64,000 nucleotides of DNA from DT-110 sp030148525 (GCA_965227445.1 OZ245751.1:4526001-4590000), one strand, 5' to 3'; shown: positions 43,463 through 51,537, counted from the stretch's first letter. Program-made: numbers and translations. The notes: a model not told the origin generated them from the letters alone.

Positions 43463-45601
43463 TTACGCTTCTACTTCTCCTAGCAGTACTTCTAAAATTT
43501 GAGCAGCAGCCTTTGCGATCTGCGTACCAGGTCCAAAGACTCCCGCAACGCCTAGATCGAATAGGTATTGGTAGTCCTGAGCGGGAATAACCCCGCCGAC
43601 TACCACCAGAATATCGTCCCGACCCAATGCCTGGAGAGCTTCCATGGTTTGGGGGACCAGCGTTTTATGCCCGGCCGCCAGTGAGGAAATGCCCAGGATG
43701 TGGACGTCGTTTTCGGCGGCCTGCCGGGCAGCTTCCTCCGGTGTTTGAAAAAGTGGGCCAATATCAACATCAAATCCCAGATCAGCAAAACTGGTTGCAA
43801 TGACCTTGGCACCGCGATCGTGCCCATCCTGACCCAGTTTAGCCACCATAATGCGGGGTCTGCGTCCGACGGCTTCCTCGAAAGTGTCGGCCAGGGATTT
43901 GGCCTTTTTGAATTCATCATCCGTTCTGATCTCACTGGAGTATACACCCGACACGGAGCGAGTCATAGGCGTGAAGCGCCCGAAGGCTCGCTCCATTGCT
44001 TCGGAGATTTCCCCCAGCGTAGCCCGGTGACGAGCGCATTCCACGGCCCGTTCCAGCAGATTCCCTTCTCCCGATCCAGCCGTTTTAGCTAAAGCCTGTA
44101 GTGCTTCCCGCACGGCCTTATCATTGCGATCAGCTTTTACCTGGTTGATGCGGGCAATTTGAGACTCGCGAACGGCCGCATTATCTACTTCCAGGATATC
44201 GATGGGATCTTCCTTTTCCAGTCGAAATACATTGACCCCGACGATCTGATCTTTTCCACTATCAATACGGGCTTGTTTGCGGGCAGCCGCTTCTTCAATT
44301 CGCAGCTTGGGCAGACCGTCCTCAATGGCTTTGGCCATGCCTCCTAATTCTTCAACCTCCTGGATAAGTGTCCACGCCCGTTCGACCAATTGGTCGGTCA
44401 GGAACTCTACGTAGTGAGAACCACCCCATGGATCTACTGCGCGTACCAGATCGGTTTCTTTTTGTAGGTAGATCTGCGTATCACGGGCGATTTTAGCCGA
44501 AAAGTCGGTAGGCAGGGCAATCGCCTCATCCAGGGAATTGGTGTGTAGCGACTGAGTGCCGCCAAAAGCTGCAGCGGATGCTTCAACCGCCGTGCGGCCA
44601 ATGTTATTGTAGGGATCCTGCTCGGTCAGGCTGTAGCCCGATGTCTGACAATGGGTTCGCAGAGCCATGGATTTAGGGTTCTGCGGATCGAATTGCCTGA
44701 CAATGCTGGACCACAGCAGGCGACCGGCCCGCATTTTGGCGATTTCCATGAAGTGGTTCATACCGATTGCCCAGAAAAAGGAAAGACGTGGCGCAAAGTC
44801 GTCAATGCTCAGTCCGACCTTCCTACCGGCACGGATATACTCCAAACCATCGGCCAGAGTATAAGCCAGTTCGATATCGGCCGGTGCACCGGCTTCGTGC
44901 ATATGGTAGCCACTAATGCTGATGGAGTTGAAGCGCGGCATATTTTTAGCCGTGTAGGCAAAAATATCGGCGATGATCCGCATGGAAGGCAGGGGCGGAT
45001 AGATGAAGGTATTGCGCACCATAAACTCCTTGAGGATATCGTTCTGGATGGTACCACTGAGTTTTTCAGCCGGTACCCCCTGCTCCTCCGCCGCCACGAT
45101 ATAGAAGGCCATGACCGGAATGACCGCTCCGTTCATCGTCATGGATACCGACATTTTATCGAGGGGTATCTGGTCGAAGAGGATCTTCATGTCTTCCACC
45201 GTATCGATGGCCACTCCGGCTTTCCCGACGTCGCCGGTCACGCGTTCGTGATCAGAATCGTACCCGCGGTGGGTCGCCAGATCGAAGGCTACCGAAAGTC
45301 CTTTTTGACCTTGTTCCAGATTGCGACGATAAAAGGCGTTACTCTCTTCGGCCGTAGAAAAGCCTGCGTACTGACGGATCGTCCACGGGCGTACCGTATA
45401 CATACTGCTGTAGGGACCACGCAGGTAAGGCGGCAACCCGGCTACGTAGTCCAGGTGGTGCAGCTTTTCGCTGTCGGCAGGACCAAATTGGGGCGGGACC
45501 TCAATTTTTTCGGGCGTTTCCCAATTAGCTTGATCTCCCTGCTTAGCACGGGGTCGAAGCGATAGGTCGAGTTCGATAGATTGGAAATCGGGGCGGGCCA
45601 T
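43463..45601 (-). CDS. methylmalonyl-CoA mutase, large (catalytic) subunit
   Basis: A 712-residue adenosylcobalamin-dependent mutase (succinyl-CoA to methylmalonyl-CoA). The TIM-barrel half has PYLRGPYSSMYTVRPWTIRQYAGFSTA and GVAIDTVEDM; the C-terminal B12 domain has the base-off motif DGHDRGAKVI and SSLAAGHKTLVP with GGVIP. In most Bacteroidota the small subunit precedes it in one operon; here the upstream DNA is a MITE-like element and no small subunit is found in the window. It may work as a homodimer like E. coli Sbm/ScpA. Its epimerase partner is at 33662-34066. Confidence 0.94.
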   Translation of the reverse strand: MARPDFQSIELDLSLRPRAKQGDQANWETPEKIEVPPQFGPADSEKLHHLDYVAGLPPYLRGPYSSMYTVRPWTIRQYAGFSTAEESNAFYRRNLEQGQKGLSVAFDLATHRGYDSDHERVTGDVGKAGVAIDTVEDMKILFDQIPLDKMSVSMTMNGAVIPVMAFYIVAAEEQGVPAEKLSGTIQNDILKEFMVRNTFIYPPLPSMRIIADIFAYTAKNMPRFNSISISGYHMHEAGAPADIELAYTLADGLEYIRAGRKVGLSIDDFAPRLSFFWAIGMNHFMEIAKMRAGRLLWSSIVRQFDPQNPKSMALRTHCQTSGYSLTEQDPYNNIGRTAVEASAAAFGGTQSLHTNSLDEAIALPTDFSAKIARDTQIYLQKETDLVRAVDPWGGSHYVEFLTDQLVERAWTLIQEVEELGGMAKAIEDGLPKLRIEEAAARKQARIDSGKDQIVGVNVFRLEKEDPIDILEVDNAAVRESQIARINQVKADRNDKAVREALQALAKTAGSGEGNLLERAVECARHRATLGEISEAMERAFGRFTPMTRSVSGVYSSEIRTDDEFKKAKSLADTFEEAVGRRPRIMVAKLGQDGHDRGAKVIATSFADLGFDVDIGPLFQTPEEAARQAAENDVHILGISSLAAGHKTLVPQTMEALQALGRDDILVVVGGVIPAQDYQYLFDLGVAGVFGPGTQIAKAAAQILEVLLGEVEA

Positions 45602-45632
45602 AGTAAGTGGTTTGAGCGTTTGTGCTAAATAA

Positions 45633-45821
45633 AACGTGAGGTTGACTGGTCGAGCTGTTCCTAAGCGGCTGAATGTGACAACCTCACGCTGTATTTGGTA
45701 TAAAGAATTAGGTAGTAGGACTTGCCTGAATCCCGTTACCCAATACCTACTTCCCTGTACGGGGAGGCAGAGCTTTGACTAACATCAAATTTACGAATTG
45801 ATCTATGCGCAACCTCACGCT
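45633..45821. repeat. MITE-like element, copy 2
   Basis: A 189-base relative of the element at 13940-14108: ends AACGTGAGGTTG (45633-45644) and CAACCTCACGCT (45810-45821) are inverted repeats; shared inner phrases include GGTAGTAGGACTTGC and TTACGAATTGATC. The heptamer-periodic core TACCCAA TACCTAC TTCCCTG TACGGGG is at 45737-45764. It lies 32 bases upstream of the mutase start. Confidence 0.85.
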
Positions 45822-45852
45822 AAATATACGGGAAAAATTGTCCTGCCCTAAA

Positions 45853-45887
45853 GGAAAGGCCCCAACTGATCCGAAGATCAGCGGGGC
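45853..45887 (-). terminator. rho-independent terminator with UUCG tetraloop
   Basis: On the minus strand GCCCCGCTGATC-TTCG-GATCAGTTGGGGC, stem of about 10 pairs closed by a cUUCGg tetraloop, followed by CCTTTCCTTT. It is 44 bases past the stop of the gene at 45931. Confidence 0.8.
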
Positions 45888-45930
45888 ACTTTCCCGTCGT
45901 CGAAAACTACCAAATATCGTGATGACTGGT

Positions 45931-46431
45931 CTATTCTAGTTTTATCCGAATAGGTATGGTTATGGCCTCGTCGACCGGAACTCCACTAATTGTTCCCGGT
46001 GTCCAATCCCTGGCAGGCAGATGGCCAAGAGTCGACAGCACGGCATCTCCAAGTCCGCAATTTCCCAAATCGCGTATCAACTTTTTGCTTGTCAGAATAC
46101 CTTCTCTTGAAATAGTGATCGAAGCCACAATCACGCCTCCCAGGCACTGTCTATTGCAAGAAGCTGGGAATTGTAGATTTTCATAGATTGTAGATAAGAG
46201 ATATGCATTTGTCTCCCTAACGCCCATTTCGTTTGCCCTAAAACCTGGCCATACAGCGTGTGACTCAGAAGGCATTGAGCATATTATTCCATCTTCCTCC
46301 TGACTCGATTCAACGTGTTTTGATTCTTTAATAAGGAAGTCATTTTCTGAACTAGGTTCAAAAACATCCTTCTCACACGCCAAGAGGATGCAAATCAAGG
46401 CTAGTCCAATAAATGGATAACGATTAACCAT
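45931..46431 (-). CDS. TonB-C-terminal-domain-like lipoprotein
   Basis: A 166-residue lipoprotein (GLALICILLAC, Cys19), then an acidic linker and a C-terminal domain (about 85-166) with YENLQFPASCNRQCLGGVIVASITISREGILTSKKLIRDLG and LPARDWTPGTISGVPVDEAITIPIRI. These match the energy-transducer TonB C-terminal fold (yp..a...gi.G.v.v.f.id..G.v......gcp.ld..a...l...p.w.Pg...G.pv...v.vP..F). A lipid-anchored copy cannot couple to the proton-motive force by itself. It is alone on the minus strand and has its own terminator. Confidence 0.75.
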   Translation of the reverse strand: MVNRYPFIGLALICILLACEKDVFEPSSENDFLIKESKHVESSQEEDGIICSMPSESHAVWPGFRANEMGVRETNAYLLSTIYENLQFPASCNRQCLGGVIVASITISREGILTSKKLIRDLGNCGLGDAVLSTLGHLPARDWTPGTISGVPVDEAITIPIRIKLE

Positions 46432-46575
46432 AGTTTTTTCAATCTATTTTCAACCTATATGATGCACGCACAGTTACCTTTGGTGTACGATAAACGCCTA
46501 TTCCCCTGATAATTCTAGTCATTCCAGAGAGGATTTAGTACCTTCTGGAAACCCAGATAAACGAGCATACGAGGT

Positions 46576-47850
46576 ATGGTACCTTTTGAACAATTTGAGC
46601 TCAGTAACGGCCTGCGGGTTCTGGTCCACGAAGACCAAAGCACGCCCATGGTCGCCGTTAACCTCCTGTATAATGTTGGAGCCCGCGACGAGCGCCCCGA
46701 CCGAACCGGGTTCGCCCACCTGTTTGAACACCTGATGTTTGGCGGGTCGGAGAATATCCCCGATTTCGACGATGTGATCCAACGGGCCGGAGGCGACAAT
46801 AACGCCTTCACCAATAATGACATCACCAACTTTTACGATATTCTGCCCGCCCAGAACCTGGAAACGGCTCTGTGGCTGGAAGCAGACCGTATGCAAAGCC
46901 TGAATTTTGACGAGCGGGTATTGGAGATACAGCGCAAGGTAGTGCTGGAAGAATTCAGTGAGACGTGCCTCAACGAACCCTATGGCGATGTCTGGCATCA
47001 CCTGGCCGACCTGGCCTACAAAGTGCACCCTTACCGCTGGCCCACCATCGGTAAGGTTCCTCAGCATGTTGCCGACGCAACACTGGACGATGTCAAAGAT
47101 TTCTTTGCCAAATACTACCGACCCAATAACGCCAGCCTCGTAGTCGCCGGCCGGACCACCACGGCCGAGGTTAAACGACTGGCTGAAAAATGGTTCGGAG
47201 ATATTCCGGCCGGGCTGATACCGGAACGAAGACTTCCCCAGGAGCCACCCCAGAAAAAATTGCAACAGCGGATCAATCAGGCCAACGTACCTGCTGATGC
47301 CCTGTACCTTGCGTTCCACTCCCCCAGCCGCCTGGACGAGGCCTACTACGCCACTGACCTGTTGACCGATATTCTGGGATACGGCAGCTCGGCCCGCCTC
47401 CCCCGCAAACTGTTGCGCGAACAACGGATCGTTTCACACATCGATTGCTATCAAAGCGGCAATGTCGATCCCGGTCTGCTCATTATCGAAGCCCGCCCCG
47501 TCGATGGAGTGACCCTTGAAGAAGTAGAGCAGGCTATTTGGCGAGAGCTGGATGCCCTGCGCACCCACCCTATCCCCCAACGGGAACTCGACCGCTGGAT
47601 TAACAAAATGGAAAGTAATCTGGCCTTTTCCGAAACGAATGTGCTCAATAAGGCCATCAACCTGGCGTATTACGACGTACTGGGCGATGCTCATATGATC
47701 AACCAGGAAGCCGATCGTTACCGGGCGGTGACCATACAAATCATCCAGCAAACTGCGCAGCGGATATTGACGCCGGAGAACTGCTCGGAGTTGTATTATA
47801 AAGCGGATAAGGCCACTGTAGCGAATACACTCACTACATCGTCTTACTGA
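46576..47850 (+). CDS. M16-family zinc metallopeptidase
   Basis: A 424-residue peptidase. The zinc motif is inverted HxxEH: GFAHLFEHLMFGGS (His48, Glu51, His52), and a third ligand is expected in VVLEEFSET near residue 125. There is no signal peptide, so it is cytoplasmic or processed unusually. In most relatives an inactive M16 partner follows in the operon; here only a tiny membrane frame and a pseudogene follow, so either it works alone as a homodimer or its partner is elsewhere. Confidence 0.92.
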   Translation: MVPFEQFELSNGLRVLVHEDQSTPMVAVNLLYNVGARDERPDRTGFAHLFEHLMFGGSENIPDFDDVIQRAGGDNNAFTNNDITNFYDILPAQNLETALWLEADRMQSLNFDERVLEIQRKVVLEEFSETCLNEPYGDVWHHLADLAYKVHPYRWPTIGKVPQHVADATLDDVKDFFAKYYRPNNASLVVAGRTTTAEVKRLAEKWFGDIPAGLIPERRLPQEPPQKKLQQRINQANVPADALYLAFHSPSRLDEAYYATDLLTDILGYGSSARLPRKLLREQRIVSHIDCYQSGNVDPGLLIIEARPVDGVTLEEVEQAIWRELDALRTHPIPQRELDRWINKMESNLAFSETNVLNKAINLAYYDVLGDAHMINQEADRYRAVTIQIIQQTAQRILTPENCSELYYKADKATVANTLTTSSY

Positions 47851-47876
47851 AAGCTGAAAAACAATTACTATTCATT

Positions 47877-48026
47877 ATGACGGTTTACTTTTTGTCATAT
47901 GGCCTGGTATGGGTATTCACCATTTTCATTTCCAAAGCTTTCCCAAGCAATTACCTCCGGTTGGGGCAATGGATCTTATTGTGGATCATCGGAGGACTCC
48001 TCTTCTGGGCTGGTTTAGCTAGCTAA
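47877..48026 (+). CDS. small membrane protein (49 aa), putative
   Basis: ATG 47877 to TAA 48026 encodes 49 residues with two hydrophobic helices, YFLSYGLVWVFTIFISKAF and WILLWIIGGLLFWAGLA. It begins 26 bases after the M16 stop. It has coding-like composition, is too short for routine calling, and has no recognised family. Confidence 0.4.
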   Translation: MTVYFLSYGLVWVFTIFISKAFPSNYLRLGQWILLWIIGGLLFWAGLAS

Positions 48027-48065
48027 GATCATGAACATTACAGTTAGTGGCGGGGCGGCTGTAAG

Positions 48066-48329
48066 CTTATCACCGCTTTTCTACTGGTCGCCCGGCAAGG
48101 GGTACATGGGCACATTACTACCTCCGTCCTCTGCACCGGGTCAATCACACCGTACCTGCATCCAATAGCTTCCTTTTCGGAAAAAGTCGAAGCAATCAAG
48201 TCCATACAGGGGGAGCAGTATACCTACTACGCCTGAGCGTATACGGGTAACGGGTTGCACGAGGGGGCGGTGACTTCGGCAATGAGGGTGGCTGAATATT
48301 TGAAAAACAAGCTACAACATACTTTATGA
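48066..48329 (+). pseudogene. decayed C-terminus of an FAD-dependent amine-oxidase-type oxidoreductase
   Basis: One frame from 48066 to 48329, broken by TGA at 48234-48236, encodes SITPYLHPIASFSEKVEAI, IQGEQYTYYA-stop-AYTGNGLHEGAVTSAMRVA. In intact relatives the same region reads LHP...IQG..rtwycGAywgyGFHEDGl.Sal.vA, which places the stop at the Gly codon (GGA to TGA). Everything upstream of about residue 20 of this fragment is missing. It is a dead remnant. Confidence 0.6.
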
Positions 48330-48383
48330 GTTAATAATAGCATTGGGGAGTTGATTATTATTGTTCAAAAAATTAAATTGTTC

Positions 48384-49415
48384 ATGACTCATGAACTACT
48401 ACCAATAATGAACAAGGCTAAACATCCACTGCTGGAAATTATCATTGACCACCTCGCCAACAAGCTTGGGGACCAATTAGAATACGATCTTGCTCATGGA
48501 GGCAGCAAACATTCACTTTGCGATTCAACGCTTCGTGTGCATGGCCGGGAAATATGTGTCGTTATCAAAAATGAAGTACGCCCTAATCAAGTTCCTTCCT
48601 TACAGGCACAACAAGATCAGGTTGAACATCTGTTGGTTGCCAGTAATTATATCACACCTTCCGCCAAAAAACTACTGCAAGAGAAGAGAATTAACTACGT
48701 AGATCGTGTTGGAAATATCTGGTTCCAACTGGCCCCCATCTACATCCATATTGAAGGAGTACCCAATCAACCTCCGACTGAGGACCGTAAGAACAGAGCC
48801 TTCACCAAAACAGGCATAAAAGTTGTCTTTCAGTTCTTGAATAATCCTGAGCTGGTAAATACCACTTACCGTGAAATAGCCCATAGCGCCCGGGTTAGCT
48901 TGGGAACAATCCCCAAAGTGATGGCTGGTCTTCAGGAAGAAGGATTCCTTTTGCGAAAACACGAATCAGCGTGGATGATTCCTGAATACAGGTCTTTGCT
49001 GGATAGATGGCAATTTGAATATTCAAAAAAATTAAAACCCGGCCTTTTTATAAAACGATTCCGGTCCATTGATCCAGATTTTTTAAACGTCTGGAAAGAC
49101 ATAGACTTAAAAGCTGATTCTTACTGGGGCGGGGAAGCTGCCGGCTACTTCCTGACCAAATACCTGAATCCAGAAATTTTCACGGTGTATACAAACCAAA
49201 CCATTGGTGATCTGATGAAAAACTATCGCTGGGTACCCGATGAAAAAGGCAATATTCATATTTACCAGGCATTCTGGCAAAAAAGTAGTACTGATAAGCA
49301 TTCTTCCATCGTACCAGCTCCCCTGGCGTATGCCGATCTCATGAGTACGGGAAATAGCAGATGCATGGAAACGGCAACTATAATCTATGAGCAATACTTA
49401 CCAGAACATTCATGA
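48384..49415 (+). CDS. AbiEi-like antitoxin of a type IV toxin-antitoxin pair
   Basis: A 343-residue protein. An N-terminal nuclease- or restriction-like fold region (about 20-110, LEYDLAHGGSKHSLCDSTLRV, ICVVIKNEVRPNQVPSL), then a winged-helix segment (about 140-205, FTKTGIKVVFQFLNNPELVNTTYREIAHSARVSLGTIPKVM) and a C-terminal domain (210-343, KADSYWGGEAAGYFLTKYLNPEIFTVYTNQ). This arrangement and its overlap with a nucleotidyltransferase gene match the AbiEi family antitoxins. It is much richer in A and T than its neighbours, suggesting lateral transfer. The start 48384 is the first ATG; a later one is at 48408. Confidence 0.78.
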   Translation: MTHELLPIMNKAKHPLLEIIIDHLANKLGDQLEYDLAHGGSKHSLCDSTLRVHGREICVVIKNEVRPNQVPSLQAQQDQVEHLLVASNYITPSAKKLLQEKRINYVDRVGNIWFQLAPIYIHIEGVPNQPPTEDRKNRAFTKTGIKVVFQFLNNPELVNTTYREIAHSARVSLGTIPKVMAGLQEEGFLLRKHESAWMIPEYRSLLDRWQFEYSKKLKPGLFIKRFRSIDPDFLNVWKDIDLKADSYWGGEAAGYFLTKYLNPEIFTVYTNQTIGDLMKNYRWVPDEKGNIHIYQAFWQKSSTDKHSSIVPAPLAYADLMSTGNSRCMETATIIYEQYLPEHS

Positions 49416-50244
49416 TTATGCCTTTGGGGAGCATTTTGGAGCGTTCTCCATTTTGCTGGATACCTTTCGTTCATTTAAGCTGCATCATTTTTTGATTGGA
49501 GCACAGGCAAGGGATGTACATTTCTTTCAACAAGGTATTAAACCCTTAAGAGGAACAAGGGATATTGATTTTGCAGTAATGGTAAGCTCTTTTGCCGAGT
49601 ACAATGAACTATTAGATAACCTGGTACATAAAGGTTTTAAAAGAGTCAAAAATCCGCACCGAATTGTGTGGGGTAAAGGAGAAACAGTCATTGACATCCT
49701 CCCATTTGGTCAAATTGAAGAGAATTATACTGTCAATTTTGATGAAAGGAATATCGAATTATCAGTTTTAGGCTACCGGGAAATACAGGAGGAAACACTG
49801 ACATATAGCATTGAGGGACCTCAAAGGCTATCTGTCTCTGTTCCACCGTTACATGGTTTATTTATTTTAAAGTTGCTTTCCTGGGATAACCAAAAACCTG
49901 ACAGAGAGAAGGATTTACAGGACCTCTATCAAATACTGAAAAATTATTGGGAATTCGTTGAAGACGAAGCATATGAAAAGCATACAGATCTATTTGGGAA
50001 TGACTTTGATATAACTTTGGCAGCAGCCAGAATTCTCGGCAGGCATTTAAAAACAACAGCCCAAAAGTCAGAATATTTAGAAAGACGAATTATTGGTATT
50101 CTTGAGGAACAATCATCCTCTATCGAAAACCCGGGACTGCTTCTTCAAACATTCTCTCGAGAAGCCAACAAATCATTAGCAGCCATAAAAACGCTGTTAG
50201 ATGAAATATTACTGGGAATGAACGACAAAAAGCCTACTAATTAA
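49387..50244 (+). CDS. AbiEii-like nucleotidyltransferase toxin
   Basis: A 285-residue nucleotidyltransferase-fold protein overlapping the antitoxin gene by 29 bases. Motifs: HHFLIGAQARDVHFFQQG, then GTRDIDFAVMVSS (catalytic-type DxD, here IDF), TVIDILPFG, PPLHGLFILKLLSWDNQKPDREKDLQDLY (the KxxxWxxR/K..KD part of the AbiEii/AbiGii fold). Relatives block growth by adding nucleotides to tRNA or GTP and protect against phages. It shares the low GC of the antitoxin. The pair forms a mobile defence or addiction module. Confidence 0.8.
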   Translation: MSNTYQNIHDYAFGEHFGAFSILLDTFRSFKLHHFLIGAQARDVHFFQQGIKPLRGTRDIDFAVMVSSFAEYNELLDNLVHKGFKRVKNPHRIVWGKGETVIDILPFGQIEENYTVNFDERNIELSVLGYREIQEETLTYSIEGPQRLSVSVPPLHGLFILKLLSWDNQKPDREKDLQDLYQILKNYWEFVEDEAYEKHTDLFGNDFDITLAAARILGRHLKTTAQKSEYLERRIIGILEEQSSSIENPGLLLQTFSREANKSLAAIKTLLDEILLGMNDKKPTN

Positions 50245-50441
50245 GGCCTTACAAACACCATACAACATCTTAATCCCTGCCCCCCGTAGCTTCAAATGGT
50301 GGAAATGTAGGCGGTGATCCGTGCTTTCCGAAGTGATACTCTCCGTGAGCTTTACAAAACCAATGCGCTGCCAGCCTCGGGCTTCCTGGTCATCGATCTC
50401 CGAGGTAAAGATATCGTGGATAAGCTTGCCACCTTCGCGGT
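50212..50441 (-). pseudogene. unrecognised coding remnant, minus strand, interrupted by a palindromic element
   Basis: Minus-strand frame reading REGGKLIHDIFTSEIDDQEA, GWQRIGFVKLTESITSES, DHRLHFHHLKLRG to a stop inside the toxin gene's 3' end. Good coding character but no start: the frame runs into the palindromic element at 50445-50569. On the other side of the element, another minus-strand stretch (LRYNRIQDLPHFRLEPVV) may be the interrupted upstream part. I do not recognise the family. Confidence 0.35.
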
Positions 50442-50444
50442 TAC

Positions 50445-50569
50445 TATACCGACAACGAAGTGGTTTCGAACACCAGCATGAAGTACTCCTTAGCAAAACC
50501 ACTTCGAGTCGAGTATACAATCGCGTGAAAAGGTTGGGCAAAGCTCAAACCCTTTTCGGAAGCTATATA
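50445..50569 (+). repeat. dispersed palindromic element, copy C
   Basis: 125 bases from TATACC to CTATATA: GAAGTGGTTT (broken by CGAACACCAGCATGAAGTACTCCTTAGC)AAACCACTTC, GAGTCGAGTATA, then CGCGTGAAAAGG...CCCTTTTCGGAAG. Relative of copies A and D, with the same insert in the first stem as copy A. Confidence 0.88.
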
Positions 50570-50726
50570 ACCACCGGTTCGAGCCGGAAATGGGGCAAAT
50601 CCTGAATACGGTTGTAGCGAAGTTTGCGCTTCCCAATGCAAAAGATAGGCGAAGCGGGGCAGTGAGTTTTGCCCGGTTTTGCATCTGTAGAGCTTAATTG
50701 GGGGCTAATGCTGTTTATCATGGGGC

Positions 50727-50775
50727 AAGGACCAAGGTTCACGGGCCCAGGTTCAAGGTTCAAGGTTTTCGGCTT
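50727..50775. repeat. heptamer array
   Basis: Seven-base units AAGGACC, AAGGTTC, ACGGGCC, CAGGTTC, AAGGTTC, AAGGTTT, TCGGCTT. Different sequence from the AGGTTTG arrays, same period. Confidence 0.8.
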
Positions 50776-50919
50776 GAACGTATCTGATTGAGTATTCTGT
50801 AATCATTTTTGAGCAATTGGACTTAACTTCACATAAGAGATGGTTGTACTTAGGGGACGGATAAAAATAACCGTACCAAATAGAGAAGTTATACTTCGCC
50901 GGGTCCTAAACATGCTTAT

Positions 50920-51453
50920 ATGCCCACTGTAGCGGAATACAAATATAAGGATGCCCGCCAGGGGGCGATGAGTGTACCGGTTTTGAACCTGGCTTTTTTT
51001 CTGATCTTTATTGCTACGCCTCCCCGAACGGTCCTTCCGGATTCTTTTGCCTTATACTGTTTGCTCTCCGTCTTGCTGATCGGTGGAGCCCTTGCCGTAT
51101 ACAACTGGCGCACGGGCAGCATCAACCTGCTCCTGATCGGACTGTACGTTGCTATCTATCTGATGGAGGTGTCTGCAAAAGGAATTCCTGCTTCGGTATT
51201 TCCTCTCAGCGAAGACATATCGAAGGGCATTTTTGCCGAACTGGTGGTGATGTCTCTGCCGTATGCCTACTCTGCCTTACGGATATACCGACAACGAAGT
51301 GGTTTGGGAGTCCCAAACCACTTCGAGTCGAGTATATACTCGCGTGAAAAGGTTTGGGCTTTGCCAAACCTTTTCGAAAGCGGTATAGCGGCCGTTATCC
51401 CATTGATCAATTTGCATGTAAAAAGCCGGGCAGTCAGAATAAACGAGGCATAG
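50920..51453 (+). CDS. integral membrane protein whose C-terminus is encoded by a palindromic element
   Basis: 177 residues. Residues 20-110 have four membrane helices (SVPVLNLAFFLIFIAT, FALYCLLSVLLIGGALAV, INLLLIGLYVAIYLMEV, ELVVMSLPYAYSALRIY). At residue 122 the frame enters copy D of the element and reads through it without a stop (RQRSGLGVPNHFESSIYSREKV), then adds 20 residues from beyond it (AAVIPLINLHVKSRAVRINEA). The element length keeps the frame open. No family recognised. Confidence 0.6.
   Translation: MPTVAEYKYKDARQGAMSVPVLNLAFFLIFIATPPRTVLPDSFALYCLLSVLLIGGALAVYNWRTGSINLLLIGLYVAIYLMEVSAKGIPASVFPLSEDISKGIFAELVVMSLPYAYSALRIYRQRSGLGVPNHFESSIYSREKVWALPNLFESGIAAVIPLINLHVKSRAVRINEA
51284..51387 (+). 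repeat. dispersed palindromic element, copy D (most regular)
   Basis: 104 bases, TATACCGACAACGAAGTGGTTTGGGA to CTTTTCGAAAGCGGTATA. Two clean hairpins: GAAGTGGTTTGGGA-GTCCCAAACCACTTC and AAAAGGTTTGG-GCTTTG-CCAAACCTTTT, joined by GAGTCGAGTATATACTCGCG, itself a short palindrome. It lies inside a reading frame. Confidence 0.92.
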
Positions 51454-51476
51454 TTTTTTGCCGAAAGGCAAAAAAA
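51453..51476. terminator. bidirectional terminator
   Basis: Perfect 10-base stem GTTTTTTGCC-GAAA-GGCAAAAAAC; it separates the 50920 gene from the convergent TlpA-like gene and starts at the stop codon of the former. Confidence 0.8.
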
Positions 51477-51537
51477 CCAACAAATTTTTCTCTCGGTGCC
51501 TTCTGGATTTTTTCTCATGACTGAAAAGAACCAAATT

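Noticed and set aside
44651..45565. 304-codon plus-strand frame opposite the mutase
   Set aside because: Antisense shadow; composition dominated by His/Arg/Gly, typical of reverse translation of coding DNA in this genome.
46519..47424. 301-codon minus-strand frame opposite the M16 peptidase
   Set aside because: The plus strand carries the intact HLFEH zinc site and normal family length; the antisense frame has no recognisable domain.
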